From assembly GCF_018881755.1 (NCBI RefSeq), contig NZ_JACVPS010000010.1:43581-107580 (forward strand): a stretch of 64,000 nucleotides of DNA, written 5' to 3'. The translations under genes were made by a program, and so were the position numbers. Source of the DNA: Polynucleobacter finlandensis. Its GTDB lineage: Bacteria; Pseudomonadota; Gammaproteobacteria; Burkholderiales; Burkholderiaceae. This document shows, in pieces, positions 27,718-37,468 of the stretch; the stretch's first letter is position 1, and every line of letters starts with the position of its first letter. The notes beneath the pieces are model-generated. The model saw only the letters and a program-made list of their open reading frames with translations. It ran no database searches and was not told where the DNA came from.

Positions 27718-29028
27718 TTAAGGCTGCATTAGGCGCCCTACCGCCTTGGAATACACAATTTCTCCGTTGGCAAAGCGTTCATGGTTCTCTTCAACATTAC
27801 CCAAATCGTAAAGATAATTCACCATTAAGCCGGCAGATTGACGCAATCCTTTGCGAGAAAGATCTCCCGCCCAATTGATCTGATGCAGCTTTGCACCATT
27901 GCCCAAATGAAACTTTGCCACTGGGTTTCCTTCGCGTGCCGCTGAGCCCAAACCTAAATACATGCTGACCAAACAAAGCAAAGCATCTTTTTCTTTTTGG
28001 GATGCCTCATCAGGATGCCAACCAGCGCTCAAGCGCTCACTCCAAGACTTAGCGTCTAAATTCAATTGGGTCAAGGCTTGATCACGCGCAGCCCTCAAGG
28101 CTGGCTTGAAGCGCTCTGCCGAGACGGCATCACTAAAACCAGCACCAGCTGAAACCCAATCTATAAATCCTGGAATAGGTGAGAGCGTCACAAATGTTTT
28201 TAAACCTGGGAACTCTGCCTTCAGTTGCTCGGCAACGCGCTTAATTAAAAAGTTACCCATCGAAACACCACGCAAACCTGGCTCGCAGTTACTAATGGAA
28301 TAGAAAGCGGCTACCTTGAATTGATTTACCTGATCAACTGTGTCAGCCTTCTTATCAACCAAAGGGGTAATTACAGAAGGAATCTCAGGCAACAAGGCCA
28401 CCTCAACGAAAATCAGGGGCTCATTCGGTAATTGCGGGTGAAAGAATGCAAAGCAACGGCGGTCTGGCTGTAAGCGGCGACGCAAATCATCCCAGCCATC
28501 AATAGCGTGGACCGCCTCGTGCTTGATCAGTTTTTCAAGCACTTCGGCGGGCGACTTCCAATCAACGCGATGCATTTTCAAGAAGCCCGGGTTAAACCAA
28601 GACGACAGAAGATGACGCATATCAAAATCTACTGCGGTAAGTTCAGGTTTCTTATCTAAAACCTGGAGAAGATCACGACGCATCTGTACTACCGCAGCAG
28701 TACCTTCACTCGCGCGATTAAGACGACGAAATAATTCTTGTCTTGGGGCTTCAACAATACGCTGCAGGCGAACGTAATTGCGGGCATTTGCTTCGGCAGC
28801 ATAATTTTGCGCAGCCTTCATGACTGCATCAGCGTCAGGATTGAATTTCTCAAATAGAAAAGTAAAAAATTGGACATGCTGATCTTTGCCCAACTTGCGA
28901 TAGTTATTCACTACATCGTCAGCCATACTCACTGCATTGGACTCGCCTCGCTCAGAAATCAAGCGCTTGACAGCATTATTTGCTTTAGACAAGTTACGGG
29001 CTTTTGCTAGCTTTTCCAGCATGTTCAT
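27718..29028 (-). CDS. matA: Malonyl-CoA decarboxylase
   Basis: Converts malonyl-CoA to acetyl-CoA and CO2. The 436-residue protein has the helical N-terminal domain and GNAT-like catalytic domain of the family: VDFDMRHLLSSWFNPGFLKMHRV-like region near 140, ISNCEPGLRGVSMGNFLIKR, the catalytic serine in TLSPIPGF (near 282) and histidine in FHLGNGA (near 374), the counterparts of Ser329 and His423 in the human enzyme. It is the single-protein (MatA) route, not the multi-subunit Mdc complex. The LysR gene is upstream, the TRAP genes downstream, same strand. Confidence 0.93.
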   Translation of the reverse strand: MNMLEKLAKARNLSKANNAVKRLISERGESNAVSMADDVVNNYRKLGKDQHVQFFTFLFEKFNPDADAVMKAAQNYAAEANARNYVRLQRIVEAPRQELFRRLNRASEGTAAVVQMRRDLLQVLDKKPELTAVDFDMRHLLSSWFNPGFLKMHRVDWKSPAEVLEKLIKHEAVHAIDGWDDLRRRLQPDRRCFAFFHPQLPNEPLIFVEVALLPEIPSVITPLVDKKADTVDQVNQFKVAAFYSISNCEPGLRGVSMGNFLIKRVAEQLKAEFPGLKTFVTLSPIPGFIDWVSAGAGFSDAVSAERFKPALRAARDQALTQLNLDAKSWSERLSAGWHPDEASQKEKDALLCLVSMYLGLGSAAREGNPVAKFHLGNGAKLHQINWAGDLSRKGLRQSAGLMVNYLYDLGNVEENHERFANGEIVYSKAVGRLMQP

Positions 29029-29107
29029 TTCTCAATAAGAGTACGACGACAATTTAAATACGGTAATTAAAATGTATCGGGTACGCGTAGTTCAATCAAT
29101 TCATAAA

Positions 29108-29121
29108 AATGAATATTCATT
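29108..29121. promoter_or_regulatory. AT-rich palindrome upstream of malonyl-CoA decarboxylase
   Basis: AATGAATATTCATT is a perfect 14-bp palindrome, with a further ATTCAT copy five bases before it (29099-29104). It sits 80 bp upstream of the mcd start, within the 132-bp gap after the LysR gene. The position and TTCAT/ATGAA symmetry suit a LysR binding site. Confidence 0.45.
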
Positions 29122-29160
29122 AACTTTAAGCTAATTAATTTATACCAATAAAAAGAAGTA

Positions 29161-30069
29161 TTATTTATTATTGCGATGCAACATGCGGGCCTCAGCAGCA
29201 AGAGCGAGGATATTAGGATTTGATTCGTTAGCCTGAAGATACATTAAGGCAATGCGCTGAATCACCTCATATTTGGCATTCAGGGGTGTAAATTCAATCG
29301 CATCCCCCATTAAATCCCTCACCCTGCCCGGCAAAAGAGTTCTTCCCATATCCCCAGCCACCATATTCATGAGGGAAAAAATATCGCCAACCTTCATGAC
29401 AACTTTTGGCTCAAAACCAGCCAATTTAAATACATCATAAAAACCAGATGTGGTTGCAAAACCATCTTGCAAGGTTAAAAATTCTTCATTTCGATAGTCC
29501 GCAAGATCTATTGATGACTGCTTGGGCTTATTTTTTTTAGATGAGGCTAGGTACAAGCGATCCTCAAACAAAGGGACTACCTGAATCCCCTCGGGAAGAT
29601 TGGCGCTTGGTATGGCAATCACCGTAGCATCAATATTTCCTGACAATAACTTACTCATGAGATCTTCATTTGAGCCCAAAAATAAATCGATGTCTAAATC
29701 AGATCTGCGAATTTTGGTTCTCATGATCAGCTTAGGAATAATGTTTGATGTCAAAGAGTACATGGCACCCAAGCGAATTTGCCCCACTTCAATACCTGCT
29801 TTTGATCTAGTCTTTTTGATCATCCGACCAACTTCATTCAAGATGTCAAACGAAGTCTCCGCTAAATAGGTGGCCGCAGGTAGGGGTTTTAAAGCGCGCC
29901 CATCTCTAACAAATAAGAGGCAACCAATACCAACTTCCAAAGAATGTAATGCTTTATGAACACTCACAGAACTGAGGCCCAACTCCTCGGCAGTTTTAGC
30001 AAGATTTCCCGTGCGTATAAACGAGCAAAGAATTTCTAATTTACGAAGAGTGACTTCTTCATTAGGCAT
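29161..30069 (-). CDS. LysR-family regulator of malonate use
   Basis: A 302-residue LysR-type regulator: N-terminal HTH (LRKLEILCSFIRTGNLAKTAEEL...SVSVHKALHSLE, about 8-50) and a substrate domain with LGSNEDLMSKLLSGNIDATVIA. The form, including AKTAEELGLSSVSVHKAL, resembles the MdcR group (malonate utilisation). It lies directly upstream of malonyl-CoA decarboxylase on the same strand, unlike the usual divergent layout. It probably senses malonate or malonyl-CoA and turns on the locus. Confidence 0.88.
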   Translation of the reverse strand: MPNEEVTLRKLEILCSFIRTGNLAKTAEELGLSSVSVHKALHSLEVGIGCLLFVRDGRALKPLPAATYLAETSFDILNEVGRMIKKTRSKAGIEVGQIRLGAMYSLTSNIIPKLIMRTKIRRSDLDIDLFLGSNEDLMSKLLSGNIDATVIAIPSANLPEGIQVVPLFEDRLYLASSKKNKPKQSSIDLADYRNEEFLTLQDGFATTSGFYDVFKLAGFEPKVVMKVGDIFSLMNMVAGDMGRTLLPGRVRDLMGDAIEFTPLNAKYEVIQRIALMYLQANESNPNILALAAEARMLHRNNK

Positions 30070-30125
30070 TAGAGGATAGTGTTTGGACTAAAAAGGCGGT
30101 CTAAGTTTGATCAATACGAGATACA

Positions 30126-30914
30126 TTACTTCGTTGATCTTTTAATTGGAAGCAATAAATACAAACCAAAGACAATCATTGGTAGTGAGAGCCACTGCCC
30201 CATGGATAAGCCTAGGCCTACCAGACCCAAGAAGGCATCTGGCTCCCTAGCAAATTCAGCCAGAAAACGACAAACACCATAACCCAGCAAAAAGAGTCCC
30301 GAGACTTGACCAACTTGACGTGGCTTGCTGGCATATATCCAGAGCACGATGCCCAGTAGGATGCCCTCACCTAGGAGTTGGTAAATCTGGGAAGGATGGC
30401 GTGGCAAAGCGTCTACCAGTGGGAACACCATTGCCCAAGGTAAATCTGTCGGGCGACCCCACAACTCACCATTAATAAAATTACCTAAGCGGCCGAATGC
30501 CAAACCAAACGGCACGAGTGGCGCAACCAAGTCGCTCACGACAAAAAAGTGCGTCTTATGTTTGTGGGCGAACCATAGCAATGCAAGTAACACGCCTAAC
30601 AACCCACCATGAAAGGACATGCCACCTTCCCAGATCTTCAGAATATCCAAAGGGTGGAAAAGGTAGTAGCCAGGCATATAAAACAAGGTGTAGCCGATAC
30701 GCCCACCGAGCACTACACCTAGTACACCCGCAAACAACAAATCTTCAAGATCTTTATAAGTCCAGCCCAGGGTTTGATATTGGGGCGTCCGAATCCGCAT
30801 ACGCCCAAGCAACAGAAATTGTGCGAAGGCCATGAGATACATCAAGCCATACCAATGAATCACAAAGGATCCAATACGAATGGCGGCAGGATCAAACTGA
30901 GGGTGTATCAACAT
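30126..30914 (-). CDS. lgt: Prolipoprotein diacylglyceryl transferase
   Basis: First enzyme of lipoprotein maturation, transferring diacylglycerol from phosphatidylglycerol to the lipobox cysteine in the inner membrane. The 262-residue protein has seven hydrophobic helices, the Lgt signature [18 protein letters not shown] (about 140-157) with the catalytic arginine/asparagine region, and [11 protein letters not shown] with the conserved histidine. It is 6 bp from holC, forming pepA-holC-lgt. Confidence 0.96.
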   Translation of the reverse strand: MLIHPQFDPAAIRIGSFVIHWYGLMYLMAFAQFLLLGRMRIRTPQYQTLGWTYKDLEDLLFAGVLGVVLGGRIGYTLFYMPGYYLFHPLDILKIWEGGMSFHGGLLGVLLALLWFAHKHKTHFFVVSDLVAPLVPFGLAFGRLGNFINGELWGRPTDLPWAMVFPLVDALPRHPSQIYQLLGEGILLGIVLWIYASKPRQVGQVSGLFLLGYGVCRFLAEFAREPDAFLGLVGLGLSMGQWLSLPMIVFGLYLLLPIKRSTK

Positions 30915-30920
30915 AGATCT

Positions 30921-31385
30921 TTAAGACTTGGATTGATCAAAGTTGTGTAGTTCGTGCCCCAAATCCCGATAGGCCTTAAAACGCTCGCGCCCAGCTAAAC
31001 GCTCTGCATCATTGACTGTTACCACTTCGACAATACGCGGAAAACGAGCAGTCAAGGCTGATACATCTTTAGGCATATGCATTCCTAAATGGATCATCAC
31101 ATCTGCATGAGGAATGCTAGCTAACGCCGGAGAAGCAAAGTCATCGGCCAACACTATGGGAGTTTCTACTGCAGCTTCATCATCAATAAAGCAATGTGGT
31201 AAAAAATCACTTGCACTGAATGTCCAAAGCAACTCATCGAGTTTTTTCAGATCAGCAGACTCGCCTACCATCACAATATTTCTGACAGGCTGCCCGGCCG
31301 GTGTTGCACTCCAGATCTTGCGAGTTAAGCGACAAGCATATTCGAGCTTGTCAGCTACATTGCTATGAAAATCAATTCGTGCCAT
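30921..31385 (-). CDS. holC: DNA polymerase III chi subunit
   Basis: HolC links the clamp loader to SSB during lagging-strand synthesis. The 154-residue protein has the DNA_pol3_chi landmarks KLEYACRLTRKIW near the N-terminus and LDELLWTFSASDFLPHC with PIVLADD after it. It follows pepA by 15 bp, the pairing common in proteobacteria, and precedes lgt by 6 bp. Confidence 0.93.
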   Translation of the reverse strand: MARIDFHSNVADKLEYACRLTRKIWSATPAGQPVRNIVMVGESADLKKLDELLWTFSASDFLPHCFIDDEAAVETPIVLADDFASPALASIPHADVMIHLGMHMPKDVSALTARFPRIVEVVTVNDAERLAGRERFKAYRDLGHELHNFDQSKS

Positions 31386-31400
31386 TCCCTATCGCCTTAC

Positions 31401-33011
31401 TTATTTCTGCTCTAGCAAGTAATTCACAAGCAGCGGAACTGGACGACCGGTAGATCCTTTAGCGGCGCCACTTTTCCATGCGGTACCTGCGATATCTAAG
31501 TGGGCCCATTTATATTTTTCGGTAAAGCGTGACAAGAAGCAGGCCGCAGTAACGCTGCCAGCTGGACGTCCACCAATATTGGCCACATCGGCAAAGTTCG
31601 ATTTCAATTGCTCGTGATAGGCGGCATCCAAAGGTAAGCGCCAAACCGTATCCAGCGAGGCTTTACCGGCTTTAGTCAAGGCATTAACCAAGCCCTCATC
31701 TTCTGAGAATAGGCCGCTATGCACATGCCCTAAAGCGATGACACATGCACCCGTCAAGGTCGCCACATCAATGACTGCCTGAGGTTTAAAACGCTCAACA
31801 TACGTTAAAGCGTCACACAAAATTAAACGCCCTTCAGCATCGGTATTCAGAATCTCAATAGTTTGACCAGACATACTCTTCACAATATCGCCAGGACGAG
31901 TTGCTGCGCCAGACGGCATGTTTTCACATGTAGGAACAATGCCGATCACATTCTTTTTTAACTTCATTAACGCTGTTGCATACATGGTGCCAATGACAGA
32001 GGCAGCGCCACACATGTCGTACTTCATCTCGTCCATCGCTTCGCCTGGCTTTAAAGAGATTCCGCCAGTATCAAAAGTAATGCCTTTGCCCACTAGAACA
32101 ATTGGGGCTTCACCAGCTTTGCCGCCTTGATGGCGCATCACGATAAATTGTGGCGGGGTGTCAGAGCCCTTGGCAACCGACAAGAAAGAACCCATGCCCA
32201 AAGCTTGAATTTGCTTGAGACCTAATACCTCAACCTTGAGGCCGGCTTTTTTGGTCAAGCCCTGCGCGGCTTTACCAAGGTAAGTTGGCGTGCAAATATT
32301 CGGCGGCAAATTACCGAGATCTTTTGCAAGATTCATGCCTTCAACAATCGCCATACCCTCAGCTACGGCCGCCTTCAAATCCTTGGCGCAAGCTTCATTG
32401 CCTGCAAAAGTGAGCTGCGTAAATGGATCAGCCTTATCTTTCGCTTTAAATTTCATAGCAGGTTGGCGAATGCCAAAACGGTAAGCCTGATCGCCAGCAT
32501 ATTGAATGGTGAGGCGCACTTCTTCTGCAAGAAAATCCGCCTGATGCCCCAAAGAAAAACTGGGAGTAAACCAAATGGCATTCTGAATCGATCCACCGCT
32601 GAGGTTTTTTAATGCGGCTTTAGCAATTTTTGAGTAAGCATGTAAGTTACAGGCGTTGGCCAAACTAAGGTCGCCCAAGCCGACCAATAAGACGCGCTTG
32701 GCCTTAACGCCGCTGGCAGCCCAGGATTTCTCGGCCCTCAAGATGCAGGTGGATGCCTGCTGATGATCTAAATCACCGACTACATTGGCATGCGTTATAG
32801 ACCCACCAAGCAAGCGATCTAACTCAGACAATAGACCTGACTTTACCTTCGCTGCCTTGCCGCCTGAAAAATCATCTAAATCCGTCTTGGCATAAGCCAA
32901 AACTAGGCAATCAGTGTTTTGACTGAGCAGAGTGCTCAGGCTAGATTTAAGCAGTTTTGAGCTACGGAGGTCTGCCTGCGAGAAAATCTTGGTGCTAAAT
33001 TGAATGGTCAT
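31401..33011 (-). CDS. pepA: Leucyl aminopeptidase (M17)
   Basis: Cytosolic dinuclear metallopeptidase; in E. coli also a DNA-binding accessory in cer recombination. The 536-residue protein has an N-terminal macro-like domain and the M17 catalytic core with VGKGITFDTGGISLKPG (about 300-316), EMKYDMCGAASV and the signature NTDAEGRLIL (about 387-396). It is slightly longer than the 503-residue E. coli enzyme. It is divergent from lptF across 142 bp, as in most relatives. Confidence 0.95.
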   Translation of the reverse strand: MTIQFSTKIFSQADLRSSKLLKSSLSTLLSQNTDCLVLAYAKTDLDDFSGGKAAKVKSGLLSELDRLLGGSITHANVVGDLDHQQASTCILRAEKSWAASGVKAKRVLLVGLGDLSLANACNLHAYSKIAKAALKNLSGGSIQNAIWFTPSFSLGHQADFLAEEVRLTIQYAGDQAYRFGIRQPAMKFKAKDKADPFTQLTFAGNEACAKDLKAAVAEGMAIVEGMNLAKDLGNLPPNICTPTYLGKAAQGLTKKAGLKVEVLGLKQIQALGMGSFLSVAKGSDTPPQFIVMRHQGGKAGEAPIVLVGKGITFDTGGISLKPGEAMDEMKYDMCGAASVIGTMYATALMKLKKNVIGIVPTCENMPSGAATRPGDIVKSMSGQTIEILNTDAEGRLILCDALTYVERFKPQAVIDVATLTGACVIALGHVHSGLFSEDEGLVNALTKAGKASLDTVWRLPLDAAYHEQLKSNFADVANIGGRPAGSVTAACFLSRFTEKYKWAHLDIAGTAWKSGAAKGSTGRPVPLLVNYLLEQK

Positions 33012-33153
33012 AATTAATTGCGGTATTTTTAAATCGATTCAAGGGGGTTAATTGATGTTTATCCATTATCCTCCGACATAAGGATAAGCTCCCCAAGCAA
33101 CATACCCAATACCCACAACATAGCCAAAATCAGCAAAACCAGCCTAAGCACCC

Positions 33154-34269
33154 ATGATCTTTAAACAAGCCCTTCGCCGCGAACTCAGTTTTACGACTGG
33201 TGGCGTCTTCTTGGTCTTGGTAACGATCATGATCACCACTTTAGTGATTCGCATTCTGGGGTTTGCAGCCAATGGCAGTGTCAACCCTAAAGACGCCTTA
33301 GTGCTAATCACGCTAGCAACCCTTGGTTATATGGCAGTACTGTTAACGGTGTCTCTATTCGTAGCTGTTCTAATTGTGCTGGTACGCTGGTACAAAGATT
33401 CAGAAATGATTGTCTGGTTTGCTAGCGGCCTGAGCATTACCAACCTCATCAACCCTATTCTTCGCTTTGCAACACCCCTCATCATCATCATTACGCTGCT
33501 AGCGCTCTTTGTCTGGCCTTGGGCCAATCGTGAATCCACACTCATTAGCCAACGCTTTCAGCAGCGCGATGATGTCTCAATGGTGACGGCTGGTCAATTT
33601 AAAGAATCAGCAAAAGCAGAGCGGGTCTTTTTTATTGAAGAGTTGGACGTTGATAAAAGTGAGATAAAAAATATCTTTGTCGCCGACTCCAAAAATGGGC
33701 ATCTCAATATCGCCGTGGCCTCTACAGGTTTTATTCAAAATTCTGAGGGAGGAGAAAAATCGATTGTGCTCAATCATGGTCGACGCTATGAAGGGCAGCC
33801 TACCCAACCAGATTTTCGGATTTTGGAATTTGATGAATACGCAACCAAAATTCACAGTAAAGAAGCATTGGCGCCTCCTCCGCGAGATCGCGAGAAAACA
33901 ATTCGTGAGTTGATAAATGAGCCTAACCCCGCCTTTGTCAACCCTAGTCAAGCAGAGCTTCTCTGGCGTATCGGCCTCCCATTGATGGCCCTTGGTCTAG
34001 TGCTGATCGCCATCCCATTGGCTTATGTCAACCCAAGACTGGGAAATTACACGGCCATGTTCTATGCGGTGCTCATTTATTTGATCTACAGCAACCTAAT
34101 CAACCTGGCTCAAAATTTTGTCTCACAGGGAAAGATGAATGTCTTCATTGCCGCCTGGCCCATTCATCTCCTTGCGATTCTGATTGCAGTCGCATTGATT
34201 CGTAATCGTATTAACCCCTCCCTAAAGTGGTGGCGACGCCAATTACCCGCGTCGTTCTCTAGCAAATGA
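33154..34269 (+). CDS. lptF: LPS export permease LptF
   Basis: Half of the LptFG inner-membrane channel that, with the LptB ATPase, extracts LPS towards the Lpt bridge. The 371-residue protein has three N-terminal helices, a periplasmic beta-jellyroll (about 130-270) and three C-terminal helices (LPLMALGLVLIAIPLAYVN and following). MIFKQALRRELSFTTGGVFLVL is the typical start. It overlaps lptG by 4 bp. Confidence 0.95.
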   Translation: MIFKQALRRELSFTTGGVFLVLVTIMITTLVIRILGFAANGSVNPKDALVLITLATLGYMAVLLTVSLFVAVLIVLVRWYKDSEMIVWFASGLSITNLINPILRFATPLIIIITLLALFVWPWANRESTLISQRFQQRDDVSMVTAGQFKESAKAERVFFIEELDVDKSEIKNIFVADSKNGHLNIAVASTGFIQNSEGGEKSIVLNHGRRYEGQPTQPDFRILEFDEYATKIHSKEALAPPPRDREKTIRELINEPNPAFVNPSQAELLWRIGLPLMALGLVLIAIPLAYVNPRLGNYTAMFYAVLIYLIYSNLINLAQNFVSQGKMNVFIAAWPIHLLAILIAVALIRNRINPSLKWWRRQLPASFSSK

Positions 34270-35420
34270 AGATTTTCTTTCCTTACATCTATGAGCGTTA
34301 TTTAGCCAAGCAAATTTATGCTGCCTTTGGCTTTATCTTATTTGCGCTTGTAGCCCTATTTTTATTCTTCGATATTCTGAGCGAGTTAGGCTCGGTCAAT
34401 GGGCAATACACCCTGCCGCTTGCCTTATTACATGTCCTACTGAAAGCACCAAGCCGCATCTCAGAAATTATTCCCATTGCTGGGTTAATTGGCAGTATCT
34501 ATGTATTTGCCATGCTCGCTAGTCAATCTGAATTTACGATTTTGCGTATCGCTGGCTTAGATGTAAAACGCGGACTCACCACACTTGCCAAAATCTCTCT
34601 GCCCTTAATTATTCTGACACTCATCATGAGTGAATGGCTTGGTCCTTATGCTGAATCAGTCTCAGATCAAGTCAGGATGAAAGCCTTGGGATCAGCTTAC
34701 GAATCGCAATTTAGAACCGGGATTTGGGTTAAAGACCGCCTGCGCGATCAAGATGGTAGCGGACCAATCAGACCAGGTGTTCGCTATGTCAACGTCGGCA
34801 AGATTGAAAAAGACAATGAAATTAAAAATATTCGCATGTACGAATTTGATGATGCGTACCGGTTGCTATCGATTCGTAGTGCGGCATCCGGTCGTTTTGA
34901 TCATACGGGCGTGTGGGTTTTGGATGATGTCACTGAAACACGCTTCAAAGAAACTAAACAAACTGACCCCCTCAATCCCGTATATTCAGCACAAACTTTC
35001 ACCCACCCAGTTCTTAGCTTGGAGTCTGAAGTCACACCCCAAATTTTGAGCGTCTTACTGGTGAGTCCTGAAAAGATGTCTATCTTTAGTTTGGGACAAT
35101 TCATTAACCACCTTCAAGACAATAAACAAGACACGCAGAGACACTCAATCGCCTTCTGGAAGAAGGTCATTTATCCATTCACTATTTTTGTGATGCTCAC
35201 CTTAGCCCTCCCTTTTGCATATCTCAAAGTACGCGCAGGTAGTGTCGGCATCAAAGTATTTGGTGGAATCATGCTTGGCATGACCTTCCAACTCTTTAAC
35301 TCCCTATTCTCGAATGTGGGTCTACTGGGCTCATGGCCCACCCTGCTCACCGCACTAACTCCCCCTCTGCTTTACTTCCTGCTGGCTATTGCAGGCCTTC
35401 GCTGGGTTTCTAAGGCCTAA
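34266..35420 (+). CDS. lptG: LPS export permease LptG
   Basis: Partner of LptF in the LPS exporter. The 384-residue protein has the six-helix plus jellyroll layout; ERYLAKQIYAAFGFILFALV begins helix one, and KVIYPFTIFVMLTLALPFAY with VGIKVFGGIMLGM and SSLFS-like FNSLFSNVG mark the C-terminal helices. The ATGA overlap with lptF indicates coupled translation for a 1:1 heterodimer. Confidence 0.95.
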   Translation: MKIFFPYIYERYLAKQIYAAFGFILFALVALFLFFDILSELGSVNGQYTLPLALLHVLLKAPSRISEIIPIAGLIGSIYVFAMLASQSEFTILRIAGLDVKRGLTTLAKISLPLIILTLIMSEWLGPYAESVSDQVRMKALGSAYESQFRTGIWVKDRLRDQDGSGPIRPGVRYVNVGKIEKDNEIKNIRMYEFDDAYRLLSIRSAASGRFDHTGVWVLDDVTETRFKETKQTDPLNPVYSAQTFTHPVLSLESEVTPQILSVLLVSPEKMSIFSLGQFINHLQDNKQDTQRHSIAFWKKVIYPFTIFVMLTLALPFAYLKVRAGSVGIKVFGGIMLGMTFQLFNSLFSNVGLLGSWPTLLTALTPPLLYFLLAIAGLRWVSKA

Positions 35421-35449
35421 TACCTAAAATTCATTTAGAATTTGATTCC

Positions 35450-35467
35450 TATATCTTGGAAGATATA
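35450..35467. promoter_or_regulatory. Inverted repeat just upstream of cysB
   Basis: TATATCTT (35450-35457) and AAGATATA (35460-35467) are perfect 8-bp arms with a GG spacer, 17 bp upstream of the cysB ATG and overlapping the region before its AAGGA Shine-Dalgarno. Suited to autoregulation or control of translation. Confidence 0.45.
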
Positions 35468-35484
35468 TAAGGACGGAATCCAAT

Positions 35485-36426
35485 ATGAACCTGCACCAAT
35501 TTCGCTTTGTACGTGAAGCAGTGAGACAGAACTTCAACCTCACCAGCGCCGCCAAGGCTCTATTCACCTCCCAGCCAGGCGTTTCTAAGGCCATCATCGA
35601 ATTAGAGGATGAGTTGGGTGTTGAGATTTTTCGTCGGCACGGTAAGCGTATTCGCTCCTTAACCGAGCCTGGCAAGCGCATCCTCATTTCGATTGAGCGC
35701 ATTTTGGATGAAGTGGAAACACTCAGACGCGTTGGTAAAGATTTTGCTAGTCAAGATCAAGGAAACTTTGTCATTGCAACAACCCATACGCAGGCTCGCT
35801 ATGCCTTACCTAAAGTACTTACGGAATTTACCAAGCGCTTTCCTAAGGTGCGCGTCAGCATACAACAGGGTAGTCCAGGTCAAATTGCTGAGCTACTCAC
35901 CCATGATCGTGCGGACATTGCCATTGCAACTGAAGGTATTGCCAATACAGCAGGTGTGCTCGCACTACCCGGATACCAATGGCAACACGTTGTCATGGTG
36001 CCCCTCAGTCATCCATTACTTAACCAAGCAGCCATCAGCTTAGAAGAGCTAGCAAAGTACCCCCTTATCACTTATGACAAAGCATTTGCAGGACGCAGCA
36101 AAATTGATGCCGCCTTTGCGCAGCGCAATTTAACTCCAGACATTATTTTGGAAGCCATCGATGCTGATGTGATTAAAACCTATGTTGAAACTGGTATGGG
36201 AGTTGGGATTGTTGCAGGACTAGCATACGACCCTGATCGCGATCGCAATCTCAAGGTGATTCCTGTTGGCCATTTGTTTGGTAATAACGTGACCCATCTT
36301 GGCGTGAAACAAGGTGCCTATCTCCGGTCTTTTGTTTACACCTTTATAGAACTGTTCTCACCGACACTCACACGTAAAATTGTCGAGCAGGCAATGTCCA
36401 GCGAATCGGATACTTACGAAATCTAG
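35485..36426 (+). CDS. cysB: CysB-family LysR regulator
   Basis: LysR-type activator of sulfate assimilation responding to N-acetylserine. The 313-residue protein begins MNLHQFRFVREAVRQNFNLT and has the CysB-type HTH AAKALFTSQPGVSKAIIELEDELG and then the RHGKRI motif. The effector domain includes TTHTQARYALP (about 101-111), typical of CysB/Cbl. No cys genes lie next to it. A short-arm inverted repeat immediately upstream may be its own operator. Confidence 0.92.
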   Translation: MNLHQFRFVREAVRQNFNLTSAAKALFTSQPGVSKAIIELEDELGVEIFRRHGKRIRSLTEPGKRILISIERILDEVETLRRVGKDFASQDQGNFVIATTHTQARYALPKVLTEFTKRFPKVRVSIQQGSPGQIAELLTHDRADIAIATEGIANTAGVLALPGYQWQHVVMVPLSHPLLNQAAISLEELAKYPLITYDKAFAGRSKIDAAFAQRNLTPDIILEAIDADVIKTYVETGMGVGIVAGLAYDPDRDRNLKVIPVGHLFGNNVTHLGVKQGAYLRSFVYTFIELFSPTLTRKIVEQAMSSESDTYEI

Positions 36427-36468
36427 GAATTCATTTCAGAAAACTCAAGGGCAGAAAGCCAAATTGAG

Positions 36469-36553
36469 TGGTGCCTCGGGGCGGACTCGAACCGCCACGC
36501 CTTGCGGCACCGGATTTTGAGTCCGGCACGTCTACCAATTCCATCACCGAGGC
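36469..36553 (-). tRNA. tRNA-Leu (CAA)
   Basis: On the minus strand GCCTCGGTGATGGAATTGG opens an 85-base class II tRNA. The acceptor GCCTCGG pairs with CCGAGGC, the D-loop has GG, the anticodon loop CTCAAAA gives CAA, a long variable arm (GTGCCGCAAGGCGT) marks leucine, and GTTCGAACC is the T-loop. CCA is encoded at the 3' end (36469-36471). Confidence 0.96.
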
Positions 36554-36695
36554 AGGTGTTTGCAGTGGAAAAACTGCATTACGTACAGCTAAGAGGTGAG
36601 AGTGTAACAAAAAAAGAGTATGGACTGCCATCCTTTAGCTCAGTACCCCTTAAAATAGGCGTCTCTAGCCAAATTCTGCAAAAGGACTTACCCGT

Positions 36696-37415
36696 ATGGC
36701 CGGCCACTCAAAATGGGCCAATATTCAGCACCGCAAAGGTCGTCAAGACGAAAAGCGCGGCAAGATTTGGACCAAACTCATTAAAGAAATTACTGTCGCA
36801 GCCAAATTAGGTGGCGGCGACATTGCGACGAACCCCCGCTTACGTTTAGCGATTGATAAGGCTAAAGACTCCAATATGCCCAATGACAATGTGCAAAGGG
36901 CGATTCAGCGCGGCACTGGTTCACTTGAGGGTGTGAACTACGAAGAGATTCGTTATGAAGGTTATGGCTTTAATGGGGCTGCTGTGATTGTTGACTGCCT
37001 CACAGATAACCGCACTAGAACAGTTGCTGAAGTGCGCCACGCATTTACTAAAAATGGTGGCAATATGGGTACCGAAGGTTCTGTTGCCTTCTTATTCAAG
37101 CACTGCGGCCAAATGCTATTTGCCCCTGGTACTAGTGAAGATCAATTAATGGAGGTTGCCTTAGATGCTGGTGCAGAAGACGTCATCACCCATGATGATG
37201 GCTCACTTGAAGTGCTATCGCCTGTACCTGATTTTTCAAAAGTACAAGATGCGCTTTCCAAAGCTGGCCTCAAAGCCGAGTTAGCTACCGTAGCCATGCG
37301 CCCCGAAACAGAAATTTCACTTGAGGGCGATCAAGCTGAAAGCATGCAGAAATTATTGGACGCTCTTGAGAATCTAGATGACGTACAAGAAGTTTTCACG
37401 AATGCAGCTTTCTAA
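36696..37415 (+). CDS. YebC/PmpR-family protein
   Basis: A 239-residue member of the YebC/TACO1 family, with [18 protein letters not shown] at the start and the acidic-cleft core [19 protein letters not shown]. Family members act as transcription regulators in some bacteria and as ribosome-associated factors that relieve polyproline stalling in others. It leads the purD to rng gene string with a 53-bp gap to purD. Confidence 0.95.
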   Translation: MAGHSKWANIQHRKGRQDEKRGKIWTKLIKEITVAAKLGGGDIATNPRLRLAIDKAKDSNMPNDNVQRAIQRGTGSLEGVNYEEIRYEGYGFNGAAVIVDCLTDNRTRTVAEVRHAFTKNGGNMGTEGSVAFLFKHCGQMLFAPGTSEDQLMEVALDAGAEDVITHDDGSLEVLSPVPDFSKVQDALSKAGLKAELATVAMRPETEISLEGDQAESMQKLLDALENLDDVQEVFTNAAF

Positions 37416-37468
37416 TTCAGCGGCATTCTGATTTGAAACCCATTCATCAACATAACTATTAGCTTGCT

